A stretch of DNA of 64,000 nt, taken from positions 2,685,066 through 2,749,065 of the forward strand of contig NZ_NJGY01000001.1 in assembly GCF_002250505.1 (NCBI RefSeq). The letters are read 5' to 3'. The notes below the pieces were generated by a model. That model was not told the DNA's origin. It searched no databases and saw only the letters and a program-made list of their open reading frames with translations. The translations under genes were made by a program, and so were the position numbers. This document shows, piece after piece, positions 54,455-63,652 of this stretch. The stretch comes from Janthinobacterium sp. PC23-8. Its GTDB lineage: Bacteria > Pseudomonadota > Gammaproteobacteria > Burkholderiales > Burkholderiaceae_D. Numbering within the stretch: position 1 is the stretch's first letter; the number at the start of each line of letters is the position of its first letter.

Positions 54455-55825
54455 ATGACCGAGGTCGATTATTTCACCGTCGAGACCAGCCGTCCAGCCG
54501 ATGCGGCGCTGATGCCACCGTTGCCGCCGCAGCCGAAAAGCTTGCGCGAAACGGGGCTGGAGCGCCAACTGGTGCTGGAACTGATCGCCAAGGCCCTGCT
54601 GGTGGGCGGCAAGAGCCACTTGTCGGCACTGACCACGCGCTTGCGCCTGTCGATCAATGTGCTGCGCGAGGTACTCGATTTCATGATCGTCGAGCAACTG
54701 GCCGAAGTGGCGTGGCGCGGCGAGTCCGAGATCGACGTGCAATATCAGCTGACAGGCGCCGGCAAGCAGCATGCGGCCGTCTACCTGGAGCGCTGCGCCT
54801 ACGTGGGCGCAGCCCCCGTCACGCTGGCATCCTACCGCGAGATGGTGGCGCGCCAGTCCTGGCGGGCGCAGGAGCAGCGCGTGAACAGCGACGACCTGGC
54901 GGCGCTGCTGGGCGGCGCCCATGCCGGGCCGGGCCTGTTTGATAGCGTCGGCGCGGCCCTGCATTCCGGCCGTTCGCTGCTGCTGTACGGGCCGCCGGGC
55001 AGCGGCAAGTCTTCGCTGGCGCTGCAACTGGGCCAGCTGCTCCATGGCCTGGTGGCGGTGCCCCATGCCGTGGTGGTGGGGCACGACATCATCGTCCTGC
55101 ATGACCCGGCCGTGCACCTGCCACCGGCGCCCCAGCATGGCGGCCATGCACGCCAGGCGCTCGAACGCCGCAGCACCGATATCCGCTGGGTGCTGTGCCA
55201 GCGCCCCGTGATCCGGGTGGGCGCCGGGTTTGACGCCGGCACGCTGGAGCTGCGCCATGACGAAGGCGGTGGCTGCTATCAGGCGCCGCCCCATGTGCGC
55301 GCCAACAATGGCATGCTCATCATTGACGACCTTGGCTGCCAGCGCCTGCCCGCGCCGCAATTGCTGGCGCGCCTGATGCAGCCGGGTGCCTGTGGCGCCG
55401 ACCAGCTGGGCCTGCGTGGCGGGGCCGGCATCAGCATGCCATTTGACTATGCCCTGTTGCTGGTCACCAACCTGGCGCCGGCCGCCCTGTTCGATGCCGC
55501 GCTGCTGCGCCGCATCGGCTACAAGGTGCAGGTCGGCCCGCTGGGCGAAAGTGCCTACCGCGCCTTGTTTCGCCAGCAATGCCGCGCCACCGGCATCGCT
55601 TTCGACGAGCAAGTGCTGCAGCACTTGCTGCGCCAGCTGCATGGCGCCAGCGGGCGGCTGCTACTGGCCAGTACGCCGCGTGAATTGCTCGACCGTATAG
55701 CCGACTTCGCCGGCTTTGCCGGTGGCGAAGCGCAATTGACGGTGGCCAGCCTGGAGCAGGCCTGGAGCAGCCTGTTTGCCGGCTGCGACGCGCCTGACGC
55801 CGTGCCCGGCGAGCGTATCGCATGA
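54455..55825 (+). CDS. AAA-type ATPase associated with the Tad locus
   Basis: 456-residue cytoplasmic protein. The first 130 residues look like a winged-helix region (LRLSINVLREVLDFMIVEQLAEVAWRGE). The ATPase has Walker A YGPPGSGKSS (about 180-190) and Walker B MLIIDDLG (about 285-292), with TNLAP as a likely sensor-1. It is not a TadA-type secretion ATPase and not TadZ. GGGGAG precedes the ATG, and it overlaps cpaB by ATGA, so it is clearly part of the pilus operon. Such a gene is not part of the canonical tad set; it may be a regulator or chaperone of pilus assembly. Confidence 0.7.
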   Translation: MTEVDYFTVETSRPADAALMPPLPPQPKSLRETGLERQLVLELIAKALLVGGKSHLSALTTRLRLSINVLREVLDFMIVEQLAEVAWRGESEIDVQYQLTGAGKQHAAVYLERCAYVGAAPVTLASYREMVARQSWRAQEQRVNSDDLAALLGGAHAGPGLFDSVGAALHSGRSLLLYGPPGSGKSSLALQLGQLLHGLVAVPHAVVVGHDIIVLHDPAVHLPPAPQHGGHARQALERRSTDIRWVLCQRPVIRVGAGFDAGTLELRHDEGGGCYQAPPHVRANNGMLIIDDLGCQRLPAPQLLARLMQPGACGADQLGLRGGAGISMPFDYALLLVTNLAPAALFDAALLRRIGYKVQVGPLGESAYRALFRQQCRATGIAFDEQVLQHLLRQLHGASGRLLLASTPRELLDRIADFAGFAGGEAQLTVASLEQAWSSLFAGCDAPDAVPGERIA

Positions 55826-56676
55826 AGAACCGGCGCGCACTGACGATGATGGCGCTGGCCATCGTGCTGGGCCTGCTGGCCGTGCTGCTGGCCTCGCATT
55901 GGCTGCTGCGCCAGAGTCCCGTCGGCAAGGGCAAGATCGTGGTCGCCGCCGCCGACGTCAACCTGGGCCAGCGGCTGAACCCTGACCTGCTGCGGCTGGC
56001 CGAATGGCCGACCGAAAGCCTGCCCGAAGGCGCGCTGCAGGACCCCCTGGCATTGTCGGGGCGGGTGCTGAAAAGCAGCGTGCTGCGCGGCGAACCGCTG
56101 AGCGAGTCGAAGCTGGCGCCGGTCGGCACCCTGGGCGGCCTGTCGGCCCTGATCACGGAAGGGCGGCGCGCCATCACCGTGCGCGTCAATGACGTGATCG
56201 GCGTGGCCGGCTTTGCCTTGCCGGGCAATTATGTCGACATTATCGTCAGCACCCAGCAGGATGCGGGCGACCGCACGTATCCGCAAAGCCGCAATATCTC
56301 CAAGATCGTGCTCGAACGCATCTTGGTGCTGGCGGTGGCGCAGGAAGTGGGGCGCGATGAAACCAAGCCGCGCGTGGTCAATGCCGTGACCCTGGAAGTG
56401 ACGCCCGCACAGGCCGAAAACCTGGATTTGGCGCGCAGCGTGGGCAGCCTGTCGCTGGTCTTGCGCAACCAGGTCGACCCGCGGCCGGGCGTGACCGACG
56501 GCGCTACCAAACTGACCTTGCTGGGCGCGCCGACGCCCGGGCCGGCGACGCCAGCGCTGGCGAGCGTACCGGCGCCGGTCAAGCCGGCCGCGCCGCGCCG
56601 TGTGGCGGCGGTGGCGCCACCGCGCCATTGCAGCGGCCTGATCGATGGCACGCGCGCCTCGCGCGAGTGCTTCTAG
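55822..56676 (+). CDS. cpaB: Flp pilus assembly protein CpaB/RcpC
   Basis: 284-residue periplasmic or inner-membrane-anchored protein. An N-terminal membrane helix (about 8-30) is followed by an SAF domain (KIVVAAADVNLGQRLNPDLLRLAEWP...) and an RcpC-type domain (VRVNDVIGVAGFALPGNYVDIIVS). The C-terminal 60 residues are a proline/alanine linker. It links the secretin to the inner-membrane machinery. Coupled to the ATPase gene by ATGA. Confidence 0.9.
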   Translation: MKNRRALTMMALAIVLGLLAVLLASHWLLRQSPVGKGKIVVAAADVNLGQRLNPDLLRLAEWPTESLPEGALQDPLALSGRVLKSSVLRGEPLSESKLAPVGTLGGLSALITEGRRAITVRVNDVIGVAGFALPGNYVDIIVSTQQDAGDRTYPQSRNISKIVLERILVLAVAQEVGRDETKPRVVNAVTLEVTPAQAENLDLARSVGSLSLVLRNQVDPRPGVTDGATKLTLLGAPTPGPATPALASVPAPVKPAAPRRVAAVAPPRHCSGLIDGTRASRECF

Positions 56677-56701
56677 CCGCCTCCACCATGGACATCCTCC
56701 T

Positions 56702-58138
56702 ATGAAACGCGCCCTGCCGATCCTGTGTTTGATCCTGCTGCCGACAGCGCCGCTGGCCGCCGCCGACACCGGCCCGCGCTGCGGTGGCGCCGCCGCCACG
56801 CCTGGCCATCTGCAACTCGAGGTGGGCAAGTCGAGCATGCTGCGCCTGCCCGAAGCGGTATTGCAGCGCAGCGTCGGCAATCCGGCCGTGGCGCAGGCCA
56901 TGCTGGTGGCGCCGGACACCTTGTACGTGGTGGGCGCCGATATCGGCAGCACCAACATGATTATCCAGGGCAAAAGCGGCGTGTGCAGCGTGGTCAACGT
57001 CACCGTCAGCATGGACCCGGCCGGTTTGCGCGCGACCCTGGCCGAACTGATGCCGGAAGAAAAAGCCATCCGCGTCACGGCCGCCGCCGACACCCTGGTG
57101 CTGTCGGGCACGGTGCAGGACGCCGATAGCGTGCTGCACGCCGTCGAGCTGGCGCAAGCATATGTACGGCGCGCCACCACCCCGCTGGCGCTGCCGAAAC
57201 CGGCCGACGGCGCCGCGCCCGCGCCCGCGGCTGCCGTGCCGGGCGCGGGCGCAGCAGCCGGGCGCATCATCAATCTGCTCAATATCAGCGCGCCGCAGCA
57301 AGTGATGCTGGCGGTGCAGATTGCGGAAGTATCGAAGTCGCTGCTCGAACGCCTGGAAGTGGGCGCCACGCTGCGCTTTGCCTCGGGCAGCTGGGCCACC
57401 ACCTTGCTGTCCAATTTCCTGACCGGCGCGGCCAACGGCCTGCTCGACCTGCGCAAGTCGAACGGCCAGCAGCTGACCATCGAAGCGCAGAAACAGGATG
57501 GGCTGGTGCGCATCCTGGCCGAACCGACGGTGATGGCGATCAGCGGCCAGGAGGGCAGTTTTTTGGCCGGAGGCAAGATTTTCATTCCGGTTGGCCAGGA
57601 CAACAACAAGGTCACCCTGGAAGAGCGCGAGTACGGCGTGGGCCTGCGCTTCACGCCTACCGTGCTGTCGGGCGGGCGCATCAACCTGAAGGTGGCGCCC
57701 GAGGTGTCGGAGCTGTCGCGCGAAGGCGTCGGCATTTCCAGCGCCGGCGTCAGCGGCCGGTCGATTTTGCCGGTGATCACCACCCGGCGCGCCTCGACCA
57801 CGGTGCAGCTGTACGACGGCCAGAGCTATGCGATCGGTGGCCTGATCAAGAACAACCAGGTCAGCAACGTCACCGGCCTGCCCTGGCTCAGCGAGCTGCC
57901 GGTGCTGGGCGCCCTGTTTCGCAGCACCGATTTCCAGCATGACCGCACCGAACTGCTGTTCGTCATCACGGCCCACCTGGTCAAGCCGCTGCCGCCCGCT
58001 GGCGCCGTCTTGCCGACGGCGCAGCTGACGCCGCCTTCGAGGATGGATCTGATGTTGAACGGCAAGATGGAAGGCGCGCCGCCGCCCTTGTCCGTGCCCG
58101 CCACGCCGCCTGCGGTGGGCGGCTTCGAGTTGCCATAA
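56702..58138 (+). CDS. cpaC: Outer-membrane secretin CpaC/RcpA
   Basis: 478 residues. The signal peptide (MKRALPILCLILLPTAPLAAA) is followed by an N-terminal pilus-type domain (LEVGKSSMLRLPEAVLQRSVGNPAVAQAM), a BON-like region (VTAAADTLVLSGTVQD) and the secretin core (VMLAVQIAEVSKSLLERL; GGKIFIPV; YGVGLRFTPTVLSGGRINLKVAPEVSELS; ELLFVITAHLVKPL). It forms the outer-membrane channel for the pilus. The 56702 ATG is chosen because the signal peptide starts there. Confidence 0.92.
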   Translation: MKRALPILCLILLPTAPLAAADTGPRCGGAAATPGHLQLEVGKSSMLRLPEAVLQRSVGNPAVAQAMLVAPDTLYVVGADIGSTNMIIQGKSGVCSVVNVTVSMDPAGLRATLAELMPEEKAIRVTAAADTLVLSGTVQDADSVLHAVELAQAYVRRATTPLALPKPADGAAPAPAAAVPGAGAAAGRIINLLNISAPQQVMLAVQIAEVSKSLLERLEVGATLRFASGSWATTLLSNFLTGAANGLLDLRKSNGQQLTIEAQKQDGLVRILAEPTVMAISGQEGSFLAGGKIFIPVGQDNNKVTLEEREYGVGLRFTPTVLSGGRINLKVAPEVSELSREGVGISSAGVSGRSILPVITTRRASTTVQLYDGQSYAIGGLIKNNQVSNVTGLPWLSELPVLGALFRSTDFQHDRTELLFVITAHLVKPLPPAGAVLPTAQLTPPSRMDLMLNGKMEGAPPPLSVPATPPAVGGFELP

Positions 58139-58154
58139 GCCGGGGAGCCATGCC

Positions 58155-58466
58155 ATGCGATTGACGACACTGACCTTGATGCGGCGCCTGGCGCGGTTGG
58201 CATTGCTGGCGCCGCTGCTGCCACTGGCGGCCTGCGTGCAAGGCGGCACGCCGCGTTTCGATGCGCGCTTTGGCCAGGCCACGCGCCTGGCCATGGCGCA
58301 GCAGGTGCAAGACCCGGCCGCCGCCGGCAATACCGCGCCAGCCAACGGCCTGGACGGTGCCAGCGCGCGCGCCGTCATGGAACGCTACCGCGCTTCGTTT
58401 GCCGAGCCGAACGGGCAAGTGGCGCCGCCGGTGTCCTTCCTGCTGGGAGGTAATGGTGGAAAATAG
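58155..58466 (+). CDS. Small pilus-locus lipoprotein
   Basis: 103 residues with a lipoprotein signal (LAPLLPLAAC, Cys27). The short mature part includes FGQATRLAMAQQVQDP and ANGLDGASARAVMERYRASF, a pattern repeatedly seen in small proteins following tad secretin genes. Role may be as secretin pilotin, the place filled by CpaD/RcpB elsewhere; inferred from position. GGGGAG precedes the ATG; its end overlaps the next gene by 14 bases. Confidence 0.75.
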   Translation: MRLTTLTLMRRLARLALLAPLLPLAACVQGGTPRFDARFGQATRLAMAQQVQDPAAAGNTAPANGLDGASARAVMERYRASFAEPNGQVAPPVSFLLGGNGGK

Positions 58467-59910
58467 ACGCCAGCTTCAGCACCAGCAGGGGGCGATGCTG
58501 ATCATGTTTACCATCATGCTGATCGTGGTGCTGGGCTTTATCGGCCTGGCGCTCGATGTCGGCCAGGTCATCGGCCGCAAGACCGAACTGCAGAACCTGG
58601 CCGACAATGCAGCGCTGGCGGCTGCGCCCGAACTGGTGGGTACGGCCGGCGGCCTCGCCAACGCCGTGGCGCAGGCGAAAAGCGCGGCTGGCCAGAGCCT
58701 GTACAAGCGCCGTACGCAGGGCGCGCCGCTGTCCGACGACAGCATCCGCTTTGCCAGCGCGCCCGATGCGCCGGCCAGCGCCTGGCACGCGGCGGGCGCC
58801 GTGCCAGATCCGGCCAAGGCGCTGTTCGTGCGCATCGATACGCGCGCCAATCTGCCGGCGCTGGGGAAAGTGGCGACCGCCTTCCTGGGCGCCTGGTCGC
58901 CGACGCTGCGCACGCTCGACACGGGCGCGCGCGCGGTGGCTGGCCGCAGCAGCGTGCGCATTACGCCGCTGGCGATCTGCGCGCTGTCGACAGATCCGGC
59001 GTCCTTGCGCACCAATCCGGGGCCGCCGGAGCAAAAGGAAGCGCTGGAATTCGGTTTCCGGCGTGGCGTGGCCTATAACCTGTTCAAGCTGAACCCGCAC
59101 GGTCCCGATGCCGAGCATTTCCTGCTCAATCCGCTGGGGCCGCTGGGCGCCATCGGCGCCTCGCAGCAGATCAGCGACACCAGTGTCGAGCCTTTCATCT
59201 GCAGCGGCGCCATGTTGCATGCGTCGCTGGGCGGCCAGCGCATCCACGTGCACCGGCCGTTTCCCAGCCACCTGTGGCCGTCGTTCAATGCGCGCTTCAA
59301 TGACTATGCAGCCAATCGCTGCAACCCGGTGTCGGCGCCGCCGGACACCAATATTCGCCCGTTTCCTTTTCCGGCCAGCTTGCCGCCGGGCTGGTGGATG
59401 AACGTGCCGTCCTCCTCGCATGCGCTGGCCAGCGGCGGCGCTACCCTGCTGACGGTGGCCGACCTGCCGCCGCCGGGTGCCGGCCAGCCGGCCAGCATCC
59501 CACCGGCCAGCTATGGTCCGCTATGGTCGTTCGCCAAGGCGGTGCGCTATGCCAATCCCAAGCCGGAAGGCGATTACGTGGCCTTTCCCAATACTGTCTG
59601 GTCCAGCCTGTATCCGGGTCTGCCGACGGCGCCGGCCATGAAAGCCACCTATCCTGTCATCGGCACGCCCTATGCCTTGCCGGCCTTCCAGACGGCGCCC
59701 GCCGGCAATGCGGGAGTGGCAGAGCGGCGCGTGCTGCATGTCGCCTTGCTTGCCTGTCCCGTGCCGGCCGGCAGCGACGTGCTGGTCGAGGTGCTGGCCA
59801 TCGGTCGCTTTTTCATGACGGCACCGGCCGCGCCGGACATGCTGAGCGGCGAATTTGCCGGCGTGGCCAGCGAGCTGACGCTGGGCGGGCCGGCGGAGCT
59901 GCTGCAATGA
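58453..59910 (+). CDS. tadG: TadG-like pilus assembly protein
   Basis: 485 residues. The N-terminus (QQGAMLIMFTIMLIVVLGFIGLALDVGQVIGRKTELQNLADNAALAAA) is the Tad-domain pseudopilin-like membrane anchor. The rest is a large periplasmic domain without a recognised fold (no MIDAS vWA motif seen). The ATG at 58453 lies two bases after GGGAGG; the adjacent GTG at 58456 has better spacing. Overlaps the tadE gene by ATGA. Confidence 0.82.
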   Translation: MVENRRQLQHQQGAMLIMFTIMLIVVLGFIGLALDVGQVIGRKTELQNLADNAALAAAPELVGTAGGLANAVAQAKSAAGQSLYKRRTQGAPLSDDSIRFASAPDAPASAWHAAGAVPDPAKALFVRIDTRANLPALGKVATAFLGAWSPTLRTLDTGARAVAGRSSVRITPLAICALSTDPASLRTNPGPPEQKEALEFGFRRGVAYNLFKLNPHGPDAEHFLLNPLGPLGAIGASQQISDTSVEPFICSGAMLHASLGGQRIHVHRPFPSHLWPSFNARFNDYAANRCNPVSAPPDTNIRPFPFPASLPPGWWMNVPSSSHALASGGATLLTVADLPPPGAGQPASIPPASYGPLWSFAKAVRYANPKPEGDYVAFPNTVWSSLYPGLPTAPAMKATYPVIGTPYALPAFQTAPAGNAGVAERRVLHVALLACPVPAGSDVLVEVLAIGRFFMTAPAAPDMLSGEFAGVASELTLGGPAELLQ

Positions 59911-60389
59911 GGCGGGCCTGCTGCGCCAGGCGCCGCCAGGACGGCGTGGCGGCGATCGAACTGGCGCTGATCCTGCTGTTTTTCATCAGCCTGCTGCCGG
60001 TGGTGCTGCTGTTCGGACGCGCCCTGTTCATGTACACGGCGGTGCAAAAAAGCGCGCAGGACGCGGCGCGCTTCATGGCGACCCTGCCGCTGCAGCAGAT
60101 GACGAGTGAAGACACCGCCAACCAGGCCGCCATATTTGCCACGCAACTGGTGCAGCAGGCGCTGGCCGAGACGGGGCCGCTGCTCAAGGCCAACCTTATA
60201 CGCGTCGAGTGCGTCTACGCCGAGGGCGACTATCCCTGCGGCTCGTATGACACGCGGCCGCTGCAGGTGCGCGTGAAGTTCGTCGCCAAGCTGCCCATCG
60301 ATTTCCTGCCCGGCCTGACCATGGGCTGGCTGCCGCGCCTCAAGCCGATTTCATTACAAGCCAACACGGTGCAGCGCTATGCGAACTGA
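59907..60389 (+). CDS. tadE: TadE-like pseudopilin
   Basis: 160-residue minor pilin-like protein. The N-terminal DGVAAIELALILLFFISLLPVVLLFGRALFMY carries the Glu and hydrophobic helix of TadE proteins; processing by TadV is expected. Overlaps tadG and the next gene. Confidence 0.87.
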   Translation: MRRACCARRRQDGVAAIELALILLFFISLLPVVLLFGRALFMYTAVQKSAQDAARFMATLPLQQMTSEDTANQAAIFATQLVQQALAETGPLLKANLIRVECVYAEGDYPCGSYDTRPLQVRVKFVAKLPIDFLPGLTMGWLPRLKPISLQANTVQRYAN

Positions 60390-60999
60390 GGCCATGCGGG
60401 TGCGCCGGCGGCGCCAGGGCGGCGTGTTTGCCGTTGAATTTGCCATCCTGGCGATGCTGTTTTTTATTTTCATGTTTGCCTTGCTGGAAGTGGCGCGCGC
60501 CATCTATCTGTGGAACGTGGTGCCTGAAATCACCCGCCGCGCCGCGCGCGCCGCCGCCGTGAGCGACTTCAGCAATGCCAATCTGTTGCAATCGGTGCGC
60601 GAGCAGGCCATCTTGCGCACCGGGCCGGGCCGGCTGGCGCTGGGCGGCGCCATCAGTGACGCCTATGTGCGCATCGAGTATTTGTCGCAAGCGTCCGCTG
60701 GCGGCATGCCGGCGGCCGCGCCGGTGAGCGCGATGCCGGGCTGTCCGCAGCGTAACCGCATCAATTGCTTGCAAGATCCGCACGGCGCCAGCTGCATCCG
60801 CTACGTGCGCGCGCAGCTGTGCCTGCCCGGCAGTGGGAACACGGCCGGCAGCTGCGAGCGGGTGCCGTACCGGCCGATCCTGCCGATGCTGGAAAAGATG
60901 TTCCCTTCGGGTGCGCAGGCGGTGCGCCTGCCCAGTGGCGTCACGCTGGTGGTGGCCGAGTCGCTCGGCTACCAGGACAACCCCGCTTTTTGCCCTTGA
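60379..60999 (+). CDS. tadF: TadE/TadF-like pseudopilin
   Basis: 206-residue second minor pilin-like protein: GGVFAVEFAILAMLFFIFMFALLEVARAIYLW at the start, then a Cys-containing periplasmic part (CPQRNRINCLQDPHGASCIR, CLPGSGNTAGSCERV), so disulfides are likely. Start may be 60379 or the ATG at 60394. Overlaps the upstream gene by 11 bases. Confidence 0.82.
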   Translation: MRTEAMRVRRRRQGGVFAVEFAILAMLFFIFMFALLEVARAIYLWNVVPEITRRAARAAAVSDFSNANLLQSVREQAILRTGPGRLALGGAISDAYVRIEYLSQASAGGMPAAAPVSAMPGCPQRNRINCLQDPHGASCIRYVRAQLCLPGSGNTAGSCERVPYRPILPMLEKMFPSGAQAVRLPSGVTLVVAESLGYQDNPAFCP

Positions 61000-61007
61000 T
61001 CGCCGGG

Positions 61008-61039
61008 CCGCCGGAGCGCCGGACCGCCGGAGCGCCGGA
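61008..61039. repeat. Two tandem 16-bp repeats between tadF and cpaE
   Basis: CCGCCGGAGCGCCGGA occurs twice in direct succession in the 69-bp gap. Each unit contains short inverted CCGG/GGCGCTCC-like pairs and could fold. No function known. Confidence 0.7.
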
Positions 61040-61068
61040 CCGTAGTATCGTTATCCTGAGGATATGCA

Positions 61069-62238
61069 ATGAGAGCCTTGATGATCAGCCGTGACATCCA
61101 GCTGCACGATGAAATCGCCGCCCAGGGGGCCGCGCGCATGCCGGTGCTGCGCTTGCTGGAACGCCGCAGCGGCCTGCGCGACGCCGTCGAACGCATGCTG
61201 CCCGAGCCGCCCGAGCTGGTGATCGTCGACGCCAGCGGCATCGACGCCGACGAGGCCGACCTGCTCGAGCGCCTGGCGCGCCAGTATCCGGCGGCCGTGC
61301 TGATGCTGCTCACGCGCGGCCAGCAGCAGGATGTGCTGATCCGCGCCATGCGCGCCGGCATGCGCGAGGTGCTGCAGCTGCCGCTGGTGCACAAGGCCTT
61401 CCATGAAGCGATGGACCGGGTCGATATCCAGGCCGGCGTGACGCAAATGCGCGACGGCAAGGTACTGGCATTTATCTCCTGCAAGGGCGGCAGCGGCGCC
61501 ACCTTTTTGTCGACCAATTTTGCCTATGCGCTGGCGGCGCTGGCCGGCTGCAAGGTGCTCCTGATCGACCTGCACGGCCAGTTCGGCGACGCCACCTTGT
61601 ATGTGTCGGACCAGAAGCCGGCCATGACGCTGTCGGACATTTGCGCGCAGATCGCGCGCATGGACGGCGCCTTCCTGGCGTCCTGCCTGGTGCATGTGAC
61701 GCCCAACTTCGGCGTGCTGGCGGCGGCCGACGATCCAGCGCACAAGGTCGACATGCAGCCCGATCACATGGACCGCATCCTGGCCGTGGCGCGCCAGCAC
61801 TACGACTACATCGTGCTCGACGTGGGGCGCCAGATCGATGCGCTGTCGCTGCGCGCGCTCGACAACGCCGACGCCATTTACCCGGTACTGCAACTGGCCT
61901 TGCCGGATATCCGCGACGGGCGCCGTCTGCTCGACATCTTCCGCTCGCTCGGCTATCCGGCCGAGCGGCTGCGGCTGATCGTCAACCGCTACGAAAAGGG
62001 CGGCCGCCTGCGCCTGGCCGACCTGGAGCAGGCGCTGGGCGCCCCGGTGGTGCATACGGTGCCCAACGATTACCTGGCCGCCACCGATTCGGTCAACCAG
62101 GGCATACCGCTGCTGCAACTGTCGCGCACCAGCGCCGTGGCCCGCAGCCTGGCCGAGCTGGTCGAGCAGGTGACGGCGCGCCGCGTGACGGAAAGCCGCG
62201 GCCTGTTCGACCGCCTGTTCAGCCGCAGCGATACCTGA
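61069..62238 (+). CDS. cpaE: Pilus localisation ATPase CpaE/TadZ
   Basis: 389 residues. An N-terminal receiver-like domain without an obvious phospho-acceptor set (about 1-120) is followed by a ParA/MinD-type ATPase. The deviant Walker A reads SCKGGSGATFLSTN, and LLIDLHGQFGDATLY and YIVLDVGRQID supply the other motifs. TadZ/CpaE places the pilus machine at the pole. The 61069 ATG follows GAGGATATGCA. Downstream of the tadE-like genes, it begins the cytoplasmic engine part with tadA. Confidence 0.88.
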   Translation: MRALMISRDIQLHDEIAAQGAARMPVLRLLERRSGLRDAVERMLPEPPELVIVDASGIDADEADLLERLARQYPAAVLMLLTRGQQQDVLIRAMRAGMREVLQLPLVHKAFHEAMDRVDIQAGVTQMRDGKVLAFISCKGGSGATFLSTNFAYALAALAGCKVLLIDLHGQFGDATLYVSDQKPAMTLSDICAQIARMDGAFLASCLVHVTPNFGVLAAADDPAHKVDMQPDHMDRILAVARQHYDYIVLDVGRQIDALSLRALDNADAIYPVLQLALPDIRDGRRLLDIFRSLGYPAERLRLIVNRYEKGGRLRLADLEQALGAPVVHTVPNDYLAATDSVNQGIPLLQLSRTSAVARSLAELVEQVTARRVTESRGLFDRLFSRSDT

Positions 62239-62259
62239 CCCAACCTCAAGGGAGACGAG

Positions 62260-63606
62260 ATGACACTACGCGAACGCCTGGCGGCCAACGAGCCGCCGCG
62301 CCCGGCCAGCCACGGACATGGCGCCCTGGCGCTGCACGCCTACCAGGAGCTGAAGAAAACCATGCACCAGACGATACTCGACCGTATCGACCTGGAGCGC
62401 CTGAAGCGCCTGACGGCCGAGCAGTTCAAGCATGAGCTGGCGCTGCTGGTGCAGCGCGTGATCGAGGAGGAGCGCATCGTGCTGAATCAGCACGAGCGGC
62501 ACAGCCTGGTGCTCGACATCCAGCACGAGATGCTGGGCTTCGGTCCGCTCGAACCCTTGCTGGCCGACCCGGGCGTGTCCGACATCCTGGTCAATACCTG
62601 CGACAAGGTGTATGTCGAGCGGGGCGGGCGGCTGGAGCTGACCGACGTCACCTTCCACGACAACGCGCACCTGATGAAGATTATCGAAAAGATCGTCTCG
62701 CGGGTCGGCCGCCGGGTCGACGAATCGAGTCCGATGGTCGACGCGCGCCTGCCGGACGGCTCCCGGGTCAATGCCATCATTCCGCCGCTGGCGGTCGACG
62801 GGCCGATCCTGTCGATCCGCCGCTTCGCGGTGCAGCCGTTGACGATCGCCAACATGCTCGACTATAAAAGCCTGACGCCGCCGATGGTGCAGGTACTGCA
62901 GGCACTGGGTCAGGCCAAGATCAATATCCTGATTTCGGGCGGCACCGGCAGCGGCAAGACCACCCTGCTCAACGTGCTGTCGGGTTTTATTCCCGGCAGC
63001 GAGCGCATCGTCACCATCGAGGACGCGGCCGAACTGGCGCTGCGCCAGCCGCACGTGGTGCGCCTGGAAACGCGCCCGCCGAATATCGAAGGCAAGGGCG
63101 AAGTGAGCCAGCGCGCGCTGGTGCGCAACGCGCTGCGCATGCGGCCCGACCGCATCATCCTGGGCGAGGTGCGCGGCGCCGAGGCGCTCGACATGCTGCA
63201 GGCGATGAACACCGGCCACGAAGGCTCGCTGGCGACGATCCACTCGAACACCGCGCGCGACGCGCTGGCGCGGCTGGAAAACATGGTCGGCATGGCCAAT
63301 GTGAACCTGACGCCGCGCGCCACGCGCCAGCAGATCTGTTCGGCCGTGACGGTGGTAATGCAGGTGTCGCGCCTGACCGACGGCGCGCGCAAGCTGGTCA
63401 GCCTGCAGGAAGTGACGGGCATGGAAGGCGAGATCATCGCCATGCATGAAATCTTCCGCTTCGAGCAGACCGGCGTCGACGCCGCCGGCCGCGTGCTGGG
63501 CCACTTTTGCGCCACCGGCGTGCGGCCCCGTTTTACCGAGCGCCTGCGCATGTTCGGCGCGCCCGTGCCTGACAGCGTGTTCGATCCCGACCGCATCTAT
63601 GAATAA
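62260..63606 (+). CDS. tadA: Secretion ATPase TadA/CpaF
   Basis: 448-residue hexameric ATPase that powers pilus assembly. The N-terminal domain (about 30-150) ends in [25 protein letters not shown]. The motor has Walker [14 protein letters not shown], Asp box-like [11 protein letters not shown], Walker [37 protein letters not shown] (with the His box). All active-site motifs are intact. GGGAGACGAG precedes the ATG. Ends ten bases before the tadB remnant. Confidence 0.94.
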   Translation: MTLRERLAANEPPRPASHGHGALALHAYQELKKTMHQTILDRIDLERLKRLTAEQFKHELALLVQRVIEEERIVLNQHERHSLVLDIQHEMLGFGPLEPLLADPGVSDILVNTCDKVYVERGGRLELTDVTFHDNAHLMKIIEKIVSRVGRRVDESSPMVDARLPDGSRVNAIIPPLAVDGPILSIRRFAVQPLTIANMLDYKSLTPPMVQVLQALGQAKINILISGGTGSGKTTLLNVLSGFIPGSERIVTIEDAAELALRQPHVVRLETRPPNIEGKGEVSQRALVRNALRMRPDRIILGEVRGAEALDMLQAMNTGHEGSLATIHSNTARDALARLENMVGMANVNLTPRATRQQICSAVTVVMQVSRLTDGARKLVSLQEVTGMEGEIIAMHEIFRFEQTGVDAAGRVLGHFCATGVRPRFTERLRMFGAPVPDSVFDPDRIYE

Positions 63607-63616
63607 GGAGAATGAA

Positions 63617-63652
63617 ATGGACGTCTCCCTCCTACACGAGCCGCAGCGATGA
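63617..63652 (+). pseudogene. tadB: Probable 5' remnant of tadB, cut by an IS element
   Basis: GGAG six bases upstream and ATG at 63617 give a correctly placed start ten bases after tadA, where tadB is expected. The reading runs only 11 codons (MDVSLL, then unrelated residues) to a stop at 63650. The rest of an inner-membrane TadB is absent from the window. Together with the transposase start at 63953 this points to insertion after the first few codons; the exact junction is not resolved. Confidence 0.6.

Noticed and set aside
59394..59906. Longer N-terminus of the TadE gene
   Set aside because: The upstream part of this frame is antiphase to tadG; the ATGA overlap at 59907 marks the start.
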